A stretch of DNA of 64,000 nt from Annona cherimola (Eukaryota > Streptophyta > Magnoliopsida > Magnoliales > Annonaceae): contig CM059975.1 in assembly GCA_030490835.1 (NCBI GenBank), positions 28,862,133-28,926,132 on the forward strand, in the 5' to 3' direction. The position numbers and the translations under genes were made by a program. Under the pieces are notes generated by a model that ran no database searches, was not told where the DNA came from, and saw only the letters and a list, made by a program, of their open reading frames with translations. Shown in pieces: positions 1 through 13,300 of the stretch; within the stretch, counting starts at the first letter, position 1, and each line of letters starts with the position of its first letter.

Positions 1-249
1 TACTCACGTTATTATAGTGTCATTACTTTACCGTCGCAGCTTGGGTATATTTGCATATTGCAAACTATGTTAGTATATTTGCAATTTTAAAAATTAAGTG
101 AGTATATTTAGTTTTTGCAAATATACTCATGCAATTTGCATATATTTGCAAATATACCCATGTTGTAACGATGAAACAATGACGTCATAATAACGTAGAT
201 ATATTTACAATTATAGTCAAACTAAGTAGGTGTATTTACAAATTATTCA
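1..249. other. AT-rich non-coding stretch with a repeated short motif
   Basis: No gene is visible. The stretch repeats short forms of the motif TATTTGCAA and its complement several times, which suggests a decayed repeat or element end. Nothing more specific can be supported. Confidence 0.5.
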
Positions 250-833
250 AAAAATAAGGTAGTTGGAAATGTTATTAATGGTACAGTACTATAATGCATG
301 TCAATCAATCTTTCTTTTTTTTTTTCGGTCAGAACAAGTCAATCAATCTTAGAAGACATGAACAAGCAGCTGATAATAGTATAAATATAACCCAGCGAGA
401 TAAGGCTGAACAAGCAAAGAATGCATGTCAGATGCTATCACTACAGGGGGAACTAACATTTTATGATGTACTTCTTGACGATGTTTAACATTTTTTCTCT
501 TGTCAAAAAAGCTGAAACGAATTTTTTATGGAACATTAAGATATTAAAAATAAAAGTGGTTACATGGAAGAGCAGTTTTATAAAAGTAAAACTCATTAAT
601 TATGTCTACAATGACGAGAAAAATAAAGTAGTTGATGTTATAAATGGTGTAGTATTATCATGCATGTCAAACAATCTTAGAAGACATGAATAAGCAGCTG
701 ATAACAGTATAAATAAATAAATATACCCCAGCGAAAGTAAGGCTGAACAATCGAAGAATGCGTGTATGTCAGATGTTATCACTACAGGGGGAAATGATAT
801 ACTTTTGACGATGTTTAACTTTTTTGGTCACGA
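250..833. repeat. Imperfect direct duplication of about 0.2 kb
   Basis: About 250-503 is repeated at about 619-833. Both copies share in order GCATGTCAA.CAATC, AGAAGACATGAA, AAGCAGCTGATAA, AAGGCTGAACAA, TATCACTACAGGGGGAA and TTGACGATGTTTAAC, with small indels. A 115-bp spacer separates them. Short reading frames here are broken differently in the two copies, so coding use is unlikely. The source of the unit is not recognised. Confidence 0.75.
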
Positions 834-1344
834 AAAGCTTTATTTAGTGAAATTAATAATTGTGTTGTTTCAGTGATAAAAATTGTAAGTAAAAGTATAA
901 CTTTTAGCGACAAAGGCAAAAAGTATCATGAATGCCTTTTTGTGATGAACTTACAATGACATAATATAGTGACATAATAATATAAATTAATAAAAAATTT
1001 GAGCCGCTAAATATCTTTTTTTAGTATATATGCTTATCTTAATTTTTCTCTTTCTAGAAGATGGGTGGACGTCAAACGGCGGCAAAAAAAATAATTATTC
1101 GAGAATGGATGGAAAATGGTACCAAAGGACCTCCAGGTTAATGCTTCGGTAGTGCATGATGTTTCAAAGTAAATTGGTACTTTTTTGGGGTTTAAGCTTA
1201 AGTTTAATGGTTACATACTTCAGTCTCATCATTATATTCAATACTATTTATTTAACAAAAATAAAAAAATCATTTCAATCAAAATCCTTTAAGTAGTAGC
1301 CTGCATAGTTTAAAACATGTATATAATGGGCTCCGCTTAAGTAG
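834..1344. other. Intergenic, nothing recognised
   Basis: AT-rich sequence without a supportable exon, RNA gene or complete element. Confidence 0.5.
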
Positions 1345-1805
1345 TCCTACGTAACCCGCCTCAATTTTTTAGATTTTGATATTTGATGAAAAATCTAATC
1401 CATTCATTATATTTAACATGATTTATTTAGTTAAAAGACCAAATTTCATCCAAATCCAATATGCGAAGAGGCCATATTTGCTCAAAAATAAGTACATTTA
1501 TGTATAAATTAGGAAAAATACTTAGATCCATTCACATATATATTAGAATGTAACAATACTTTATAAAATCATTTATCCACATATTTATGATATTTTAGAT
1601 GATTTAGATGTTGAAAAAATTATTTTAAAGTTGATCGTATTAAACCATTTTATTATGTTGATTTTACGTATTTATAAATGGAACCCATATGCAGTGAAAT
1701 TTAAAAAATAAAAAGATTTTCAAGATACTATAAATGATACTAAATATAACGGATGGAGTGGATTTTTCATTAACTATCAAAATTTTAAAAATAGAGGGGT
1801 ACAAA
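1345..1805. mobile_element. Family A inverted-repeat MITE, copy 1
   Basis: The ends are inverted copies of each other: the left end reads AAATCTAATCCATTCATTAT and the right end is its diverged complement (ATAACGGATGGAGTGGATTT). The interior shares TTAGAATGTAACAATACTTT and ATCATTTATCCA with copies at about 5150, 23495 and 53014. There is no coding capacity. The superfamily is not assigned because the exact ends and target duplication are unclear. Confidence 0.65.
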
Positions 1806-2270
1806 TTTTGAAATTTACTTGAATCAATTTGTTTAAGTCTTGAAATATTATAAAATTACACGTAATCATTATTTTAGATGGAATAAGCATCAAATGGATT
1901 AATTGTATTTCTAAGAAAAAACAATTTTGATGGATTTAGATTAACTTTGATATGATTTTTAATTTTGTGGCTAATGTGAATCTTTGATTCAATTACGACA
2001 AGAAAGTTAACGTTTTAAAAATTACAACAAGATTCCTGCAAATATTAATTAACTTTTTATTGCAAAAGAAATTAACTATTGGCATCATCATTAACTATTA
2101 TTGATCCCTCTTGTGAAAATTACCCTTTTAGTAATAATACTAACTAAAAAGTACAACTTAAAATTTTTTTAAAAAATAAATATCGCGCAAACATCTTGTG
2201 GGTAGTTTACTGTGGCTGACGCACCAATACCTACAGTACGCATTTAAAAATCATATAATATATTGAATGC
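1806..2270. other. Intergenic, nothing recognised
   Basis: AT-rich, with no supportable feature. Confidence 0.45.
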
Positions 2271-2885
2271 GGTTATATACATCATGATGCATTTCAGGCT
2301 ACAATACAATATTTTTTTATTTTTATAATTAGTTGTTTTTTCTTTTTCTTTGAAACTATGTTTTCTTAAGTGTATTTAATTTGTATAACATTTTGTCATT
2401 TTACAATACTTTTACTATTTATTTCTTATTTTTAAAAATTCAGTTTTTTATGTTGTGAAAAATGACTTAAATGCCCCTGTAATTGATGATTTTTTAAAAG
2501 TAAAAAAGAAATACATGAAAGCATTATAAAATAGCAAAACTTGGTATCTGAATTAAATACACTTAAGAAAATAGGAGTCTAATTATATACAATATGATGT
2601 ATTTTAAGTTAAAATACAATATTAATTTATTTTTATAACTAGTTACATTTTTAGTTTTTCTTCATAAACGTATTTTTCTAAGTGTATTAAATCTATATAT
2701 AAAGTTTATTTTACAATGCTTTTACATATTTATTTTTGATTTTTTAAGAATTAAGTTTTTGAAAAGGTGAAAAATGACTTAAATTCCCCTAAATTATTTT
2801 TTTAAAAAAATAAAAAATAAAAATATTAAAAATGACAAAACTTGATATATGGATTAAACACAATTAGGAAAACGGGTTATTTTCA
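2271..2885. repeat. Tandem pair of about 0.3-kb AT-rich repeats
   Basis: Copy 1 is about 2273-2579 and copy 2 about 2582-2885, a period near 309 bp. Both contain in order TTATATACA.CATGATG-like, TTATTTTTATAA.TAGTT, AAGTGTATT.AAT, TTTTACAAT.CTTTTAC, AAAAATGACTTAAAT.CCCCT and ACAAAACTTG.TAT. The same sequence family forms an inverted-repeat element at 59675-60022, so this is probably a duplicated or composite MITE. Confidence 0.7.
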
Positions 2886-5149
2886 AATACACCCAATTGA
2901 ACTTAGATCAATGCACCCAAATGTATTTAACCTACTTTTAGTTTTTTGACATTTTTTCATAAAACTATTAATCTAAGTGTATTCAACATGTATATCACTT
3001 TTTACCATTTTTAGAGATTTTTAAATTTTTATTTTTAAAAATCAATAGTGTTTTTAGTAACTTACAATTACTAATCTAAGTAGATTTAATTAATATATGA
3101 AGTTTTACCATTTTTATAAATAAGTAATGATTCAATACTTACCAAAAGTATTGCTTTTATATTTACTTTTGGTTTCTAAATTTAAAGTATTTTTAAAAAT
3201 ATCTAAACTATTTATATCTTTGATAATATGATAAAGCAAGATGTGTTTACATGATAAATGGTTTATATTTTTAAAAATTATTTTCAAATTAAAAAATAAG
3301 AATAATCATAGCTTCTCTATTTATGGTAAGTATTTTTTTATTGGTGTATTTTACATTACATCTCAATTTTTTATATATCACAATCAAGCTTAAGACATTC
3401 TTCTAATTATCAAGAGAGAGACCACATGACTCTCATCATAGGACAAAATTTGATCCCATATCTCCACAAGGCATGCCGTCATTGCCTACTACTCAAGCAA
3501 TGCTTAGACAATACTTATGGTAAGTATTAGATTATTATCTTATATAAAACTTGATCGAATTTATGTGTAACTCATGTAATAATGAGTAAAAAGATTCAAA
3601 TATGTCAACATTTGGATGATTAGGAGATTAACACGTGTACTAGGTTGACTAAAAAAAGACATGAATACCTTCAAAACTCTTTGAAATTGTTTGTTCATAT
3701 TGTTATATATGATATGTATATAAGGCCACATTTTGTTAGAGTAAACACAGTGGTTTTTCTGCTATAATCTTTTAGTTTAATTTTTTTGTAAAAAACTCAA
3801 AACATTTATCATGTTCATCTATGACATTTATTATGATTTCAAAAATTAAATCATGCCACCAAAGTGTTGCCCTTGAATGTGTGGCACAGATCAACGTCGA
3901 TTCCCACTAGTAGGTATGTGTAGGTTTACAAATTCTCACAATTACATGTGGGTAATTTTACAGATTTCCCTTGAATGTGGGATGTTGATAAAAAAAAATT
4001 TCATGGATGATGTGAGAGTTGTGAATATGCATTATTATAATATCAGTTATCCTACTGTATAAATACCAATAAAAAATTAGCTCTATTGTAAAACTTTATA
4101 TGCTATATATTTTAAAAAAATTTAATAATTATATATTCGCCGTCGGAAAATTCTATCTTTTAGAAGATATAAGTTTTCAATAAAAACTATTTTCAGTAAC
4201 ACGACACAAGAAGATATGTTAGAGAGGAAAAAATAATTTAGATTTAAAAATATTATTTTTAAAATTAAAAAGATTCAAGGGTACGCTTGAAGCCTAAAAG
4301 CTTTCCATAAGCACTGAACCATCCCGTGTATAAATACTGTATAGTATATAATTGACAAATTTGTTAAAGGGATATGCATGCTAAGCTGATTTTTTGGCCC
4401 CACCTGTCTATGCCATCGTCGTGCGCATGAGCACGGGCGCCAGAAACACGGAATAATTAAAAGCCACGTGTTTGAAGGACAGCAGGAAATGAAACATGTA
4501 CTGTCCCCCCAGCGAGGGCTCAATTTTTCGTTGAAAATGCATGCATGCATGCCACCTTTTCATCAAAACAAGCCCAGCAGCATGCCTTGTCTCCAAGTGT
4601 TTGTTTCCTATGTATATACACACATATATATATAAGAAAAGGCTGCTTCATAATTAATTATATTTTTTTGGGAAAACAACATAGATACATCATAAGGATC
4701 TATTTGGAAAGAGAAAAAAAAATGATAATCGAAGAAGTTTTTAAAAAGTGAGGAAAAGATATTCTCTAAATATATATGATCGGAATAATTATAAGGCATA
4801 AAGAGAATAAAACTAGAATAAATAAGATAATTATATTAAAAGATGTGAAAATGATTGAAATACAAAGAAATAATAAATTAGATATTAGGTAATTTAGATA
4901 CACTAAAAGAAAATTTAGTATATATGACATATTTTTTGCAGCCAAAATATATTTTAATTTAGCAATGTTCCATCAAAACTAGCCAGATGCTATGCTAATT
5001 GTAGTAAAAAGTTTTATTATTATTTGCAGCCCAATTTTAATGATTATTGTAAACGTATCTTTGGTTGCATTCGATATAAAAATGACCATAATTAATTAAT
5101 TAATTGTAGTCAAAATATATAACCAAATATGTATTAGGGCCAAAGCAGA
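2886..5149. other. Intergenic, no gene seen
   Basis: AT-rich. About 2900-3060 resembles one half of the Mutator-like MITE family found at 14616 and 50334 (shared AAGTGTATT.AACATGTATATC). Short ORFs near 3877 and 4275-4799 have no recognisable domain. Confidence 0.45.
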
Positions 5150-5640
5150 GCCCTGCAACCCCACAATTTTAAAGCATTACTAATTAATTTAAAATTTAAC
5201 TCATTCATTGTATTTAACATCATTTATTTATATAGAAAATTAAATTTTATTCAAATGGAATATATTCATAGGCCACATTTGCTTTAAAATGTAAATATTT
5301 ATATGCAAATTAAGAAAAATATTCAAATCTATTCGCACATATATATATATATTAGAATGTAACAATACTTTATGTAATCATTTATCTAAATAGTAATGGT
5401 ATTCTTGAAAGTTTAGATGTTAAAATACTACATAAAATTGATATTTAGTATTAAATTATTTTATTACGTTGATTTTATACATTTATAGATAGGCTTATAT
5501 ACCGTGATATTAAACAAACGAAAGAATTTCTATAATAATATAAATGATGTTAAATACAATAGATAGAGTGGATTTTCCATCAATCATCTATATTTAAAAA
5601 TTGAAAAAAATTACATAGAAGAGAAATTTCAAACAAGCAA
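5150..5640. mobile_element. Family A inverted-repeat MITE, copy 2
   Basis: It shares with copy 1 the left sub-end CTCATTCATTGTATTTAACAT, the interior TTAGAATGTAACAATACTTTA and the right sub-end AGAGTGGATTTTCCATCAA, in the same order. It is diverged and non-coding. Confidence 0.6.
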
Positions 5641-8600
5641 GCCCGTGTATATTATATATAGCCAAAAAAATTAGCTACATTAAATAAAATTTGTGGAGTG
5701 ATGAAAAATCATATCAAAAGCTATTCCTACAAAAGAGTAGAAAGTTTTTTTACAGCGTAACAAGACCCGGATCAGGAAAAAAGATAAAAGTAAGATGACA
5801 GTAACAACCATTAGCTTTGCAATAGCAGGAATATTTGTATTTGCTCCTTTTTTTTGCAATTTGGTAACTTTTACAGTTCTACTCATACATATCTGTTGAT
5901 TTTGCAAATACACGCCCACCCATCTATTGTTGCTCTTGACCATTTGCCGGTCAAGCTTTAACTTCTCTAAAAACGGTGCACTAGGGCACATAACTTCCTT
6001 AAGAAAATAACATCATTCTTCGTGTAAAATTGTCGTCCCTCACCAGAGGTCAGATCGGCCCGTTATGGACGGTATGGGGTGTTGTTGCAAACCAAGACAG
6101 TAAATGAGATCGGTTTGCAAAAATCAATAGCTATAAGACAAAATTTGAAAAGTTACAATAAGATTGGGAGGCGAATGCAAATAGGCCTACCGATGTGGAT
6201 AAATTCAAGTTACAACCTATTCGGCACGCAGGTTTTTTTTTTTTTTTTTTTAATTACATATATAGCCATGGGCAACTTGGGGGAATCTGACGCGAAAATC
6301 AAAAGAACCGAAGATTCTTGCAGCTGGCGACCTGTCCGCCTGCTGCCCGAGTGCCCGGTTTGTGGGTAATGATCCAATGCCTATGGTTTACGCTTCTATT
6401 TTTTTTATTTTTATTTTCAATTTTACGTGAGCTTATATAATCTTTATATGTATACTAAAATTTATCATTTATAGATTTTTGTACAATTTTTTATAGTTTC
6501 AAAAATCAATACTTTCATTTAAACTATTAATTTTTGAAATTATGGAAAAAGTATATATATAAAAATTCAAAAATGATAGAATTTTATATATTAACTAAAT
6601 ACGTATGATATCACATGAAAATGAAAATAGAAAAAATAAAAATAAAAACCTCAAACCATACATAATATGTATAAAGGTTTTATTATATACGCATGTGTTG
6701 GATCATTACGCTCTGTTATATACCGGATACTTAAGTTTGCAAATTTTGATTTTCCTAATCCACAAGTTTCATATTTGCAATAGATGGTTTCAACTTACGA
6801 ATTTTGCAATGGTGGTTTCTAAAGTTAGCTTATAACATGAGAAGAGATAAATATCCTCTTGAAAATTTATTAAAATTTAAAATATTCTTTTCTATTTCAA
6901 GAAATCTAATTAAAAAATATTTTACAAAGAAATTCAACCAAACAATATTATTCATGTAGGCTTAGCTTTTCACTCCTTTGATATCTTAATTACTTAGCTA
7001 CTATAAATTTTTGGGTGTTATCTATGCTGTCAATCATTCTTTCTCTCTCTCTCTCTCCTTTTTTTTTTTTTTTTTTTTTTTTTTAAAGTTATAAAACTAT
7101 CCTATTTATTCAATTCTTATTTTCAAACGCAAGTGGCATTTTCCCAACCCTTTTCTATGTTCAATTTGCCCCCAGGCCGGGCTAATTTCTGTTGGCTTCG
7201 TCTACCATCTTTCCTCCTCCCCTCAACTCGATCAACATGGCCAAAACAAGGTGCTTACATACAATATAACTTGTTGGAAATAATTTTAAAAGAGTGGTTG
7301 GCAGCGGCTGTTTGTTTTTAGCTTTCCAGGCATGCATGTGTACTTCCAACGACGAAAAGGGATAAACCTGAATGGGCAGCCAGCAGCTAGTTTCCATCGG
7401 CTGTAAATAACGAGGACTTTGTCACAATTAATGACTTGGACTAATTCATGCACGTTATTAATTTACTGTGTTTGGACAAAAACGTTTTCTTGTTAGGGTA
7501 ATTTAACTTAGATATCAATGTCTTAATTTGTGGTAACCTCTTCAACACGGCAAGTCTGACACAGACTGATGAAAGGAGAAACATATATATGTTAGGAACA
7601 ATTGTCATTCTAACCTATTATATGCTATACAAAATTACCAGACCTTGTTCGCATAATTGTTTAATTAGCCTAAGTTTAGTTGACACACAACAATAAAGTA
7701 AACCCTAAGACCTAAAGTGATTGATGACTAAGAGCAACCAAAAGCCTCCTAAGCAAGTTGTCAATATCGTAAAAGATTGTAGAATGGACCATAGAAACCT
7801 CTTGTGCTAAAGAAATGTGGTGGATTGCAATTACATCTTGCTCTTATAATATCTTTAATTATACAAAGGTGTTCAGCCAACTGGGCATATCTTGGTTGGC
7901 ACTAGCTCTTGACATGCATGTCATTGGTCATGAGATTGAGCCTTATGTGAGAGCTTTATCTTCCGTGAGTAGGAGTCGTTCTCTCTTTCCTTTTTTCGTT
8001 GATTGTAGAAAGACTATAAGGATGTAGGCTGAATTTGTAATATGAAATAAGATGAGATATATGGATTCTGGGACTTGATGTGTTCTCTTCCGAAGTCAGC
8101 AAAAACGGAGAGATCCATTCACAATGCCAAATATGCTTACTTGAGTTCTAGTTTTCTCCTACTAATTGAATTGATGTTGTTTTCTATGTTGACTTAAGGG
8201 CCAAGTGCATCTGCAAAAAGGTTCCCTTGACGGAGTCCTTACTAATCTCTAAGAGTCCGGTATGCCCACAGTAGTAAACCTCATCATCGATAATTAAATT
8301 CTTCGAACCAAGTGATAATTTTCTGCATATGAATTAAATGTGAGATTCAAATATATAATAATTTATCCACTTAATTATAACTTCTCTTGCACCACGGAAC
8401 CTTTTGTAATTTCATGCAAAATCATATCTTTACTTAAATTCAAACGAAACACTAGCTTAACTACTACTTGTTTAGACCAAATATAAATATTATTTTAATT
8501 GAAATTTTATATTGGCCAAAATTTTCTACAAACGATTTTCAAACGTCTGGTACTTTGAATTGAATCATGACCTGCAAATGGTATATTATATTATTTTAAT

Positions 8601-8849
8601 TGGTATTATAATCAAGCTCCTAGACATTCTTACAAATATTTAATCAATAATCTAATTTTTCTAATATAATTCTTAAAATATCCACTTGGTAGATGCTCCC
8701 ACAGAAACTTGAGAAGAAGAAACACCGCTGCTAAAATTCTTACAGAATATGGTTGTCATGCTTCTTCGAAGTAATGACGCCCATGCAACTGGGGCTTGTC
8801 AGTGGTGCAAAGGCATAGATTTGTATCTTCTTTATCTCATTATTTTAAT
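5641..8849. other. Intergenic, no gene seen
   Basis: No exon with homology or convincing splice context was found. A CT-rich run followed by a T run of about 30 bases lies at 7042-7084. A mixed-composition patch at about 7700-8260 shows no recognisable protein. Confidence 0.45.
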
Positions 8850-9144
8850 GGAGGTGTATTTGGTTAGGCTTAAAAAAATATCAACGAAAATGTTTCAATA
8901 AAAGACTTTTTTACTCTTCATAATTACTTTATTTTTTAATTATTTTTTCATATTTTTCTATACAAATTACTTTATTTTTCAATTATTTCCGCACAACTAC
9001 CCATATAACTAGCATATTTGTCTTAACTTTATTCTTTTTATATCTCATCATTATCCCTATTATATTACATTATTTTCTATTAATTTAACAACTTTTACCC
9101 CAAAAACTTCTCATCAAAAAATTTTACCCTTAACAAATGCACCC
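8850..9144. mobile_element. Tourist-like MITE
   Basis: The left end GGAGGTGTATTTGG pairs with the complement of the right end (GGGTGCATTTGTTAAGGG). The interior is pyrimidine-rich with the pattern TTCAATTATTTC.GCACAACTACCCATAT, shared with copies at 28322, 58631 (inverted) and 61995. It is non-autonomous and has no ORF. Confidence 0.6.
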
Positions 9145-10467
9145 GCAATCCCGCATTATGCAAACTCCCGGAAATGAAGTCAACCTTGAAGAGCTAGCGA
9201 AGCAGATAAAGGTGGTTTCCCCCCCTACTGTTATCATTGAGCCCCGGAAAACTTCCTTGTTCTATGAAACAGAAACATTTTTTTTCGCTCCTTCCCCTCA
9301 TGATGTCGCTTTCAAAGCGTATGAGTAACCCATCCTTCCTTTTCTCTTTGTTTTGTCTTGGTTCTGTGGGCTGAAACAGGAGCATAGTTCAATGCTGCCA
9401 ACACCACACATTTGTATGAGTCTTGTCGCCCCACTCTGCCCACTTGGATGACTAATGCTTCGTTTGGCACCACATCCATCTCATAGAAACTAACGAACGT
9501 AATTCTCGTTTATGAATATGAGAGTCTGATTCATTTATAGCTTCCCATAAATGTGAAAGTACGAATTACTTTCTTCTTCTTTTTGTTCTGCAAATGTAAA
9601 TACGTTGAATTGCCAAGCCGACCTTCTCTTCTCGACGCGACATGATGTTTGTAGGCTGTTGCTAGAACCGGGCGAGAGCAGCCAGTCTGACCAGAACCGG
9701 ATCCGGGGGTCTGAACTCTGAAGTGGTTTATGTGGGCGATTGGCGAAACTACGATCGGAGAGGTTGGACGGTTTGAGTGCTTTAGACAATGAAAACACGA
9801 GGCTGTAAAAGGACGAGATGGAAATTTTCATTTTTCAAAAATACTCTTACAAATAATATTTTACTTTTTTCATTATCCGTATAATTTTGCGTAATTCTCA
9901 TATAACTTTTTCTATTTCCAACACATAATCACGTTTTTTTCCTCCTATATTCTCATTCCATCAAAAAGTTGTAAGCGGGTACATCTGTATGAAAAGATTG
10001 TTTGAAAGTGCAAAAATGTTATCATTGATGCCATTGTAGCATCACAATTATATAATGTTGACATCATGATTTAATTAATCGTAGTTGAACCGGTTGGAAC
10101 CAAAGATAACTGTTAAATAATTTAATCACCGGTTCAGTTTCACGAAATATGTTCGAAGCAATGTAATAGAAACCAGATTTGACAAGACGATGCTGTCTAC
10201 AATTTGTGTTTGGCTAGTTTACTAATTATGATAATCGGTGCATATTTCAAGTAAAATTAAAGGTTAAAAAATTATTTTTGAGGTACAACTTTTTTAATGC
10301 TAAATCATTGATAATTATTTAATAAATAAGTAAGTATTTACTGCAGTAGTAATTTTAAGTGTAAAGCAGTTTGATTAGTGGTTAAACTGTTCGGACCAAA
10401 TCAGTCGATTCATTGGTTTGATTACGGGTTAGGTTTTAAAAACTACATAACAATCCTCTTCTCTACC
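9145..10467. other. Intergenic, no gene seen
   Basis: About 9590-9790 has a higher GC content and looks single-copy but carries no recognisable protein. The rest is AT-rich. Around 10080-10140 there are CCGGTT-containing motifs like those at the ends of the hAT-like element at 22291. Confidence 0.45.
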
Positions 10468-11596
10468 AAAGATGGTGGTGAGTCTGATATATATATGGAA
10501 TTTATTCACGTGCATTCAGACTGCAAGCGAATTATCCTGCAGACGCCCCATCCGCCCGTTCATTTCAGTGGGCTAAATCTGCGCCGCTCGTTCGATTGTG
10601 CGTGTAGAGAGAGACGGCGAGTCGAACAGAGACGCACGTACACGCACGCAAAAAATTCAAAGGATGCATTTTCCCACTCGGTGGACTGAAAATCCACAAA
10701 AACTCACCCAAAATATTCCCTCTTTCACCTTGCCGAAAGCAGCACAGCGTTTGGGAGCCCGCTCATCCCTCCCATTTCGAAAATGGAGACGCCACTCCTT
10801 CTCCGTCGAGATTTTAAAGATCTCCGTCGAGATTGAAGTTCTCCGTCGATTTCGAAGTTCTGTAATCGATTCCGAAGTACGGTGTTTATTTTCGCTTTCG
10901 TCGTCTTCTCCGAAAATCCGCATGCGGATTATAACTGTGCAGCAAACGTACCCCCCATCCGCACCTCTCTGACGCGAAAATCCGCATGCGGATCAGCACG
11001 TACCAGAATCCGCATGCGGATTTTCGCGTCAGAGAGATGCGGATGGGAGGTACGTTTGCTGCGCAGTTATAATTCGCATGCGAATTTTCGGAGAAGACGA
11101 CGAAAGCGAAAATAAACACCGTACCTTCCGTCGACGCAGAACTTCGGAATCGATCACAGAACTTCAAAATCGATGGAGAACTTTGAAATCGACAGAGAAC
11201 TTCAATCTCGACGGAGATCTTCAAAATCTCAACGGAGAAGGAGATTTGGGAGTAGCAGCAGCAGCTGTGGCGTCTCCGTTTTCGAAATGGGAGGGATGAG
11301 CGGACTCCCAAACGCTGTGCTGCTTTCGGCAAGATGAAAGAGGGAATATTTCGGGTGGGTTTTTGTGGATTTTCAGTCCACCGAGCGGGAAAATGCATCC
11401 TCCGAATTTTTTGCCCGCATGTACGTGCGTCTCCGTTCGGCTCGTCGTCTCTCTCTACATGCACAATCGAACAAGCGGTGCAGATTTTGCCCGCTGAAAT
11501 GAACAGGCGGATAGGGCGTCTGTAGGGTAATTCGCGTGCTGTCTGAATGCACGTGAATAAATCCCATATATATATTAAAAAAAAGATGGTGGTGAG
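10468..11596. mobile_element. Long inverted-repeat (foldback) element with flanking direct repeat
   Basis: Two arms (about 10483-10993 and 11008-11581) are near-complementary over more than 500 bp and are separated by a spacer of about 14 bp. Arm ends share TTTATTCACGTGCATTCAGAC; inner ends share CCGCATGCGGATTTTCGCG. The right arm is about 60 bp longer because it has extra copies of a sub-repeat like TTCTCCGTCGATTTCGAAG. The 15-bp sequence AAAGATGGTGGTGAG lies at 10468-10482 and again at 11582-11596, consistent with a target-site duplication. No transposase is encoded. The unbroken 270-codon frame on the minus strand is explained by arm symmetry. The arms are GC- and CpG-richer than the surroundings. 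A Mutator-like or foldback origin is likely but not proven. Confidence 0.85.
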
Positions 11597-13300
11597 CGAT
11601 TCAATTATCATATTCAATACTATTATACTATTTGGTAAAGCAAGAGAATTTGTTTCGTTTGAAGATGAACATGCATATATTAAAATTCTCTTCAGCACTT
11701 ACCTAAATCTGCAATTGACTCAGGATAAAAATATATATATATATTTTTGCAACTGACATGATTCTTGAGCCGTAGGTTTGTTCATACCGTGCATGGGATT
11801 ACGATGAGATATGGATGAGAGTGGAATGGGATATGGTTGTAGCCATCGGAACACCTCGGAATGAATATTTGAGAATTGAGAAGTTATTGGAATTTACCGG
11901 GTGCAAGCAGGAAAGGAAACATTTTGAAAATTGTGTAATTGATATAAAATAATATGAATAAAGTTGAAATAAATAGGGTATTTGAAAGGAAAAATGATTA
12001 AAATACAAGAATAATAATGTTGAAAAATAGAATTATTGGGTTGTTCAATTGTCTATGGAAGAACTTATGTGCCATGATTTATCATCCCATCTCATTCATC
12101 ACAATTATCAAACGTGCCCTCAGTGGCCAACTGAGGACGACTTTTTTTTTTTTTTTTTGCCGACGTTGAATGTTCATTTGCATGTACTGAGGAAACGTGG
12201 CACGTACAAAGGCAATCCATGAGTCCCACCCCACTCCCATCTGTTGCAGGTACCCGTATCAGTTTGAAATCCATGAATGTGACTAAAGAAAGATGGAGGT
12301 TTCATGATGAAGCGTCCAGGTGTTCATTGCACCCAGAACTACAACTCTGCTGTAGAAGCAATGGCAATGCGATGGTAGACGCTTCAACAGTCATTGCTAT
12401 CTAATTGGTGCCTCTGCACCCGTTCTTCATCATAGCGTCCAACCCTTCCAAAATAACAGCCTCTCATCGCACTGATTCCGACCAATTGCATTGACAAGAG
12501 AGTGCCACCTGCAAGGGGAAGGAACAGGCTTCTGAACTGAAGAGGTGCAGGGTTTCCCCGCAATGGAATCCATCTCCTCATCATCAATAGTACTTATTTC
12601 CCTTGTACGCGTGTACGATCCGGCGCTGCTTAATATGGACAAGTTTTTTACACTACTACTTCGGATGTTCGTTAGACTGAAATGCATTCAGCAGCACATG
12701 TATTGAGCCATCATGTCCTCTTTTTTACACGGATGTCTACAAATCCAGCAGTGAGAGCTAGTGACGTGTACTTAACATGTTTAAGTAATGCACTGAAGAT
12801 GAGTGGATGCCAATGTTCTGTCCTCCAAATATTCATATGAAAACAAATCCCAACTCTGATCGTATTGCAAAACTAAAAATAAGAAACGTATTCCATATCT
12901 TTACAATATTTTAAAACTTCTATATATTCAAACTATCATGTTATTCATGTCATCATTCATCATATCATGAAACACCTCTTAGTCTTGGTTCATGAAAACA
13001 TAACAATCTAATAATCCATCATGCATGACAGAGAATTCTCAACTACGCCATGTGCCATGCAAGAATCAATAAAATAATGATCCAACTGGGCTGAATTTGA
13101 CCCTTTAAATAAGAGTTTGAAATATACATGATAAAGTAACAAGCAAAATGAGCAGAGAAGCTATATACAGACATACGCATCAAATAACAGGACTAATAAT
13201 TTTTAAAATACAATGATCAAGTGTTCCTCAATGGCCTAACTCCAATAAGTTAGACAAAATCAAGCAATCTTTCACCTCATGTCTCCTCCTTGGAGGCATC
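11597..13300. other. Intergenic, no gene seen
   Basis: It contains a T run at about 12142-12159, unique-looking mixed-composition sequence at 12200-12700, and no supportable exon. The ORFs here have no recognisable domain. Confidence 0.45.

Noticed and set aside
9137..9328. 63-codon plus-strand frame
   Set aside because: It starts at the edge of a Tourist-like MITE and has no recognisable domain or splice partner.
10886..11698. 270-codon open frame on the minus strand
   Set aside because: It runs through the long inverted repeat, and shifted mirror frames exist in the other arm on the other strand. No domain is present; it follows from arm symmetry and GC-rich sequence.
12092..12690. Overlapping short frames on both strands in mixed-composition DNA
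   Set aside because: No similarity to a known protein could be recalled and no exon-intron structure joins them.
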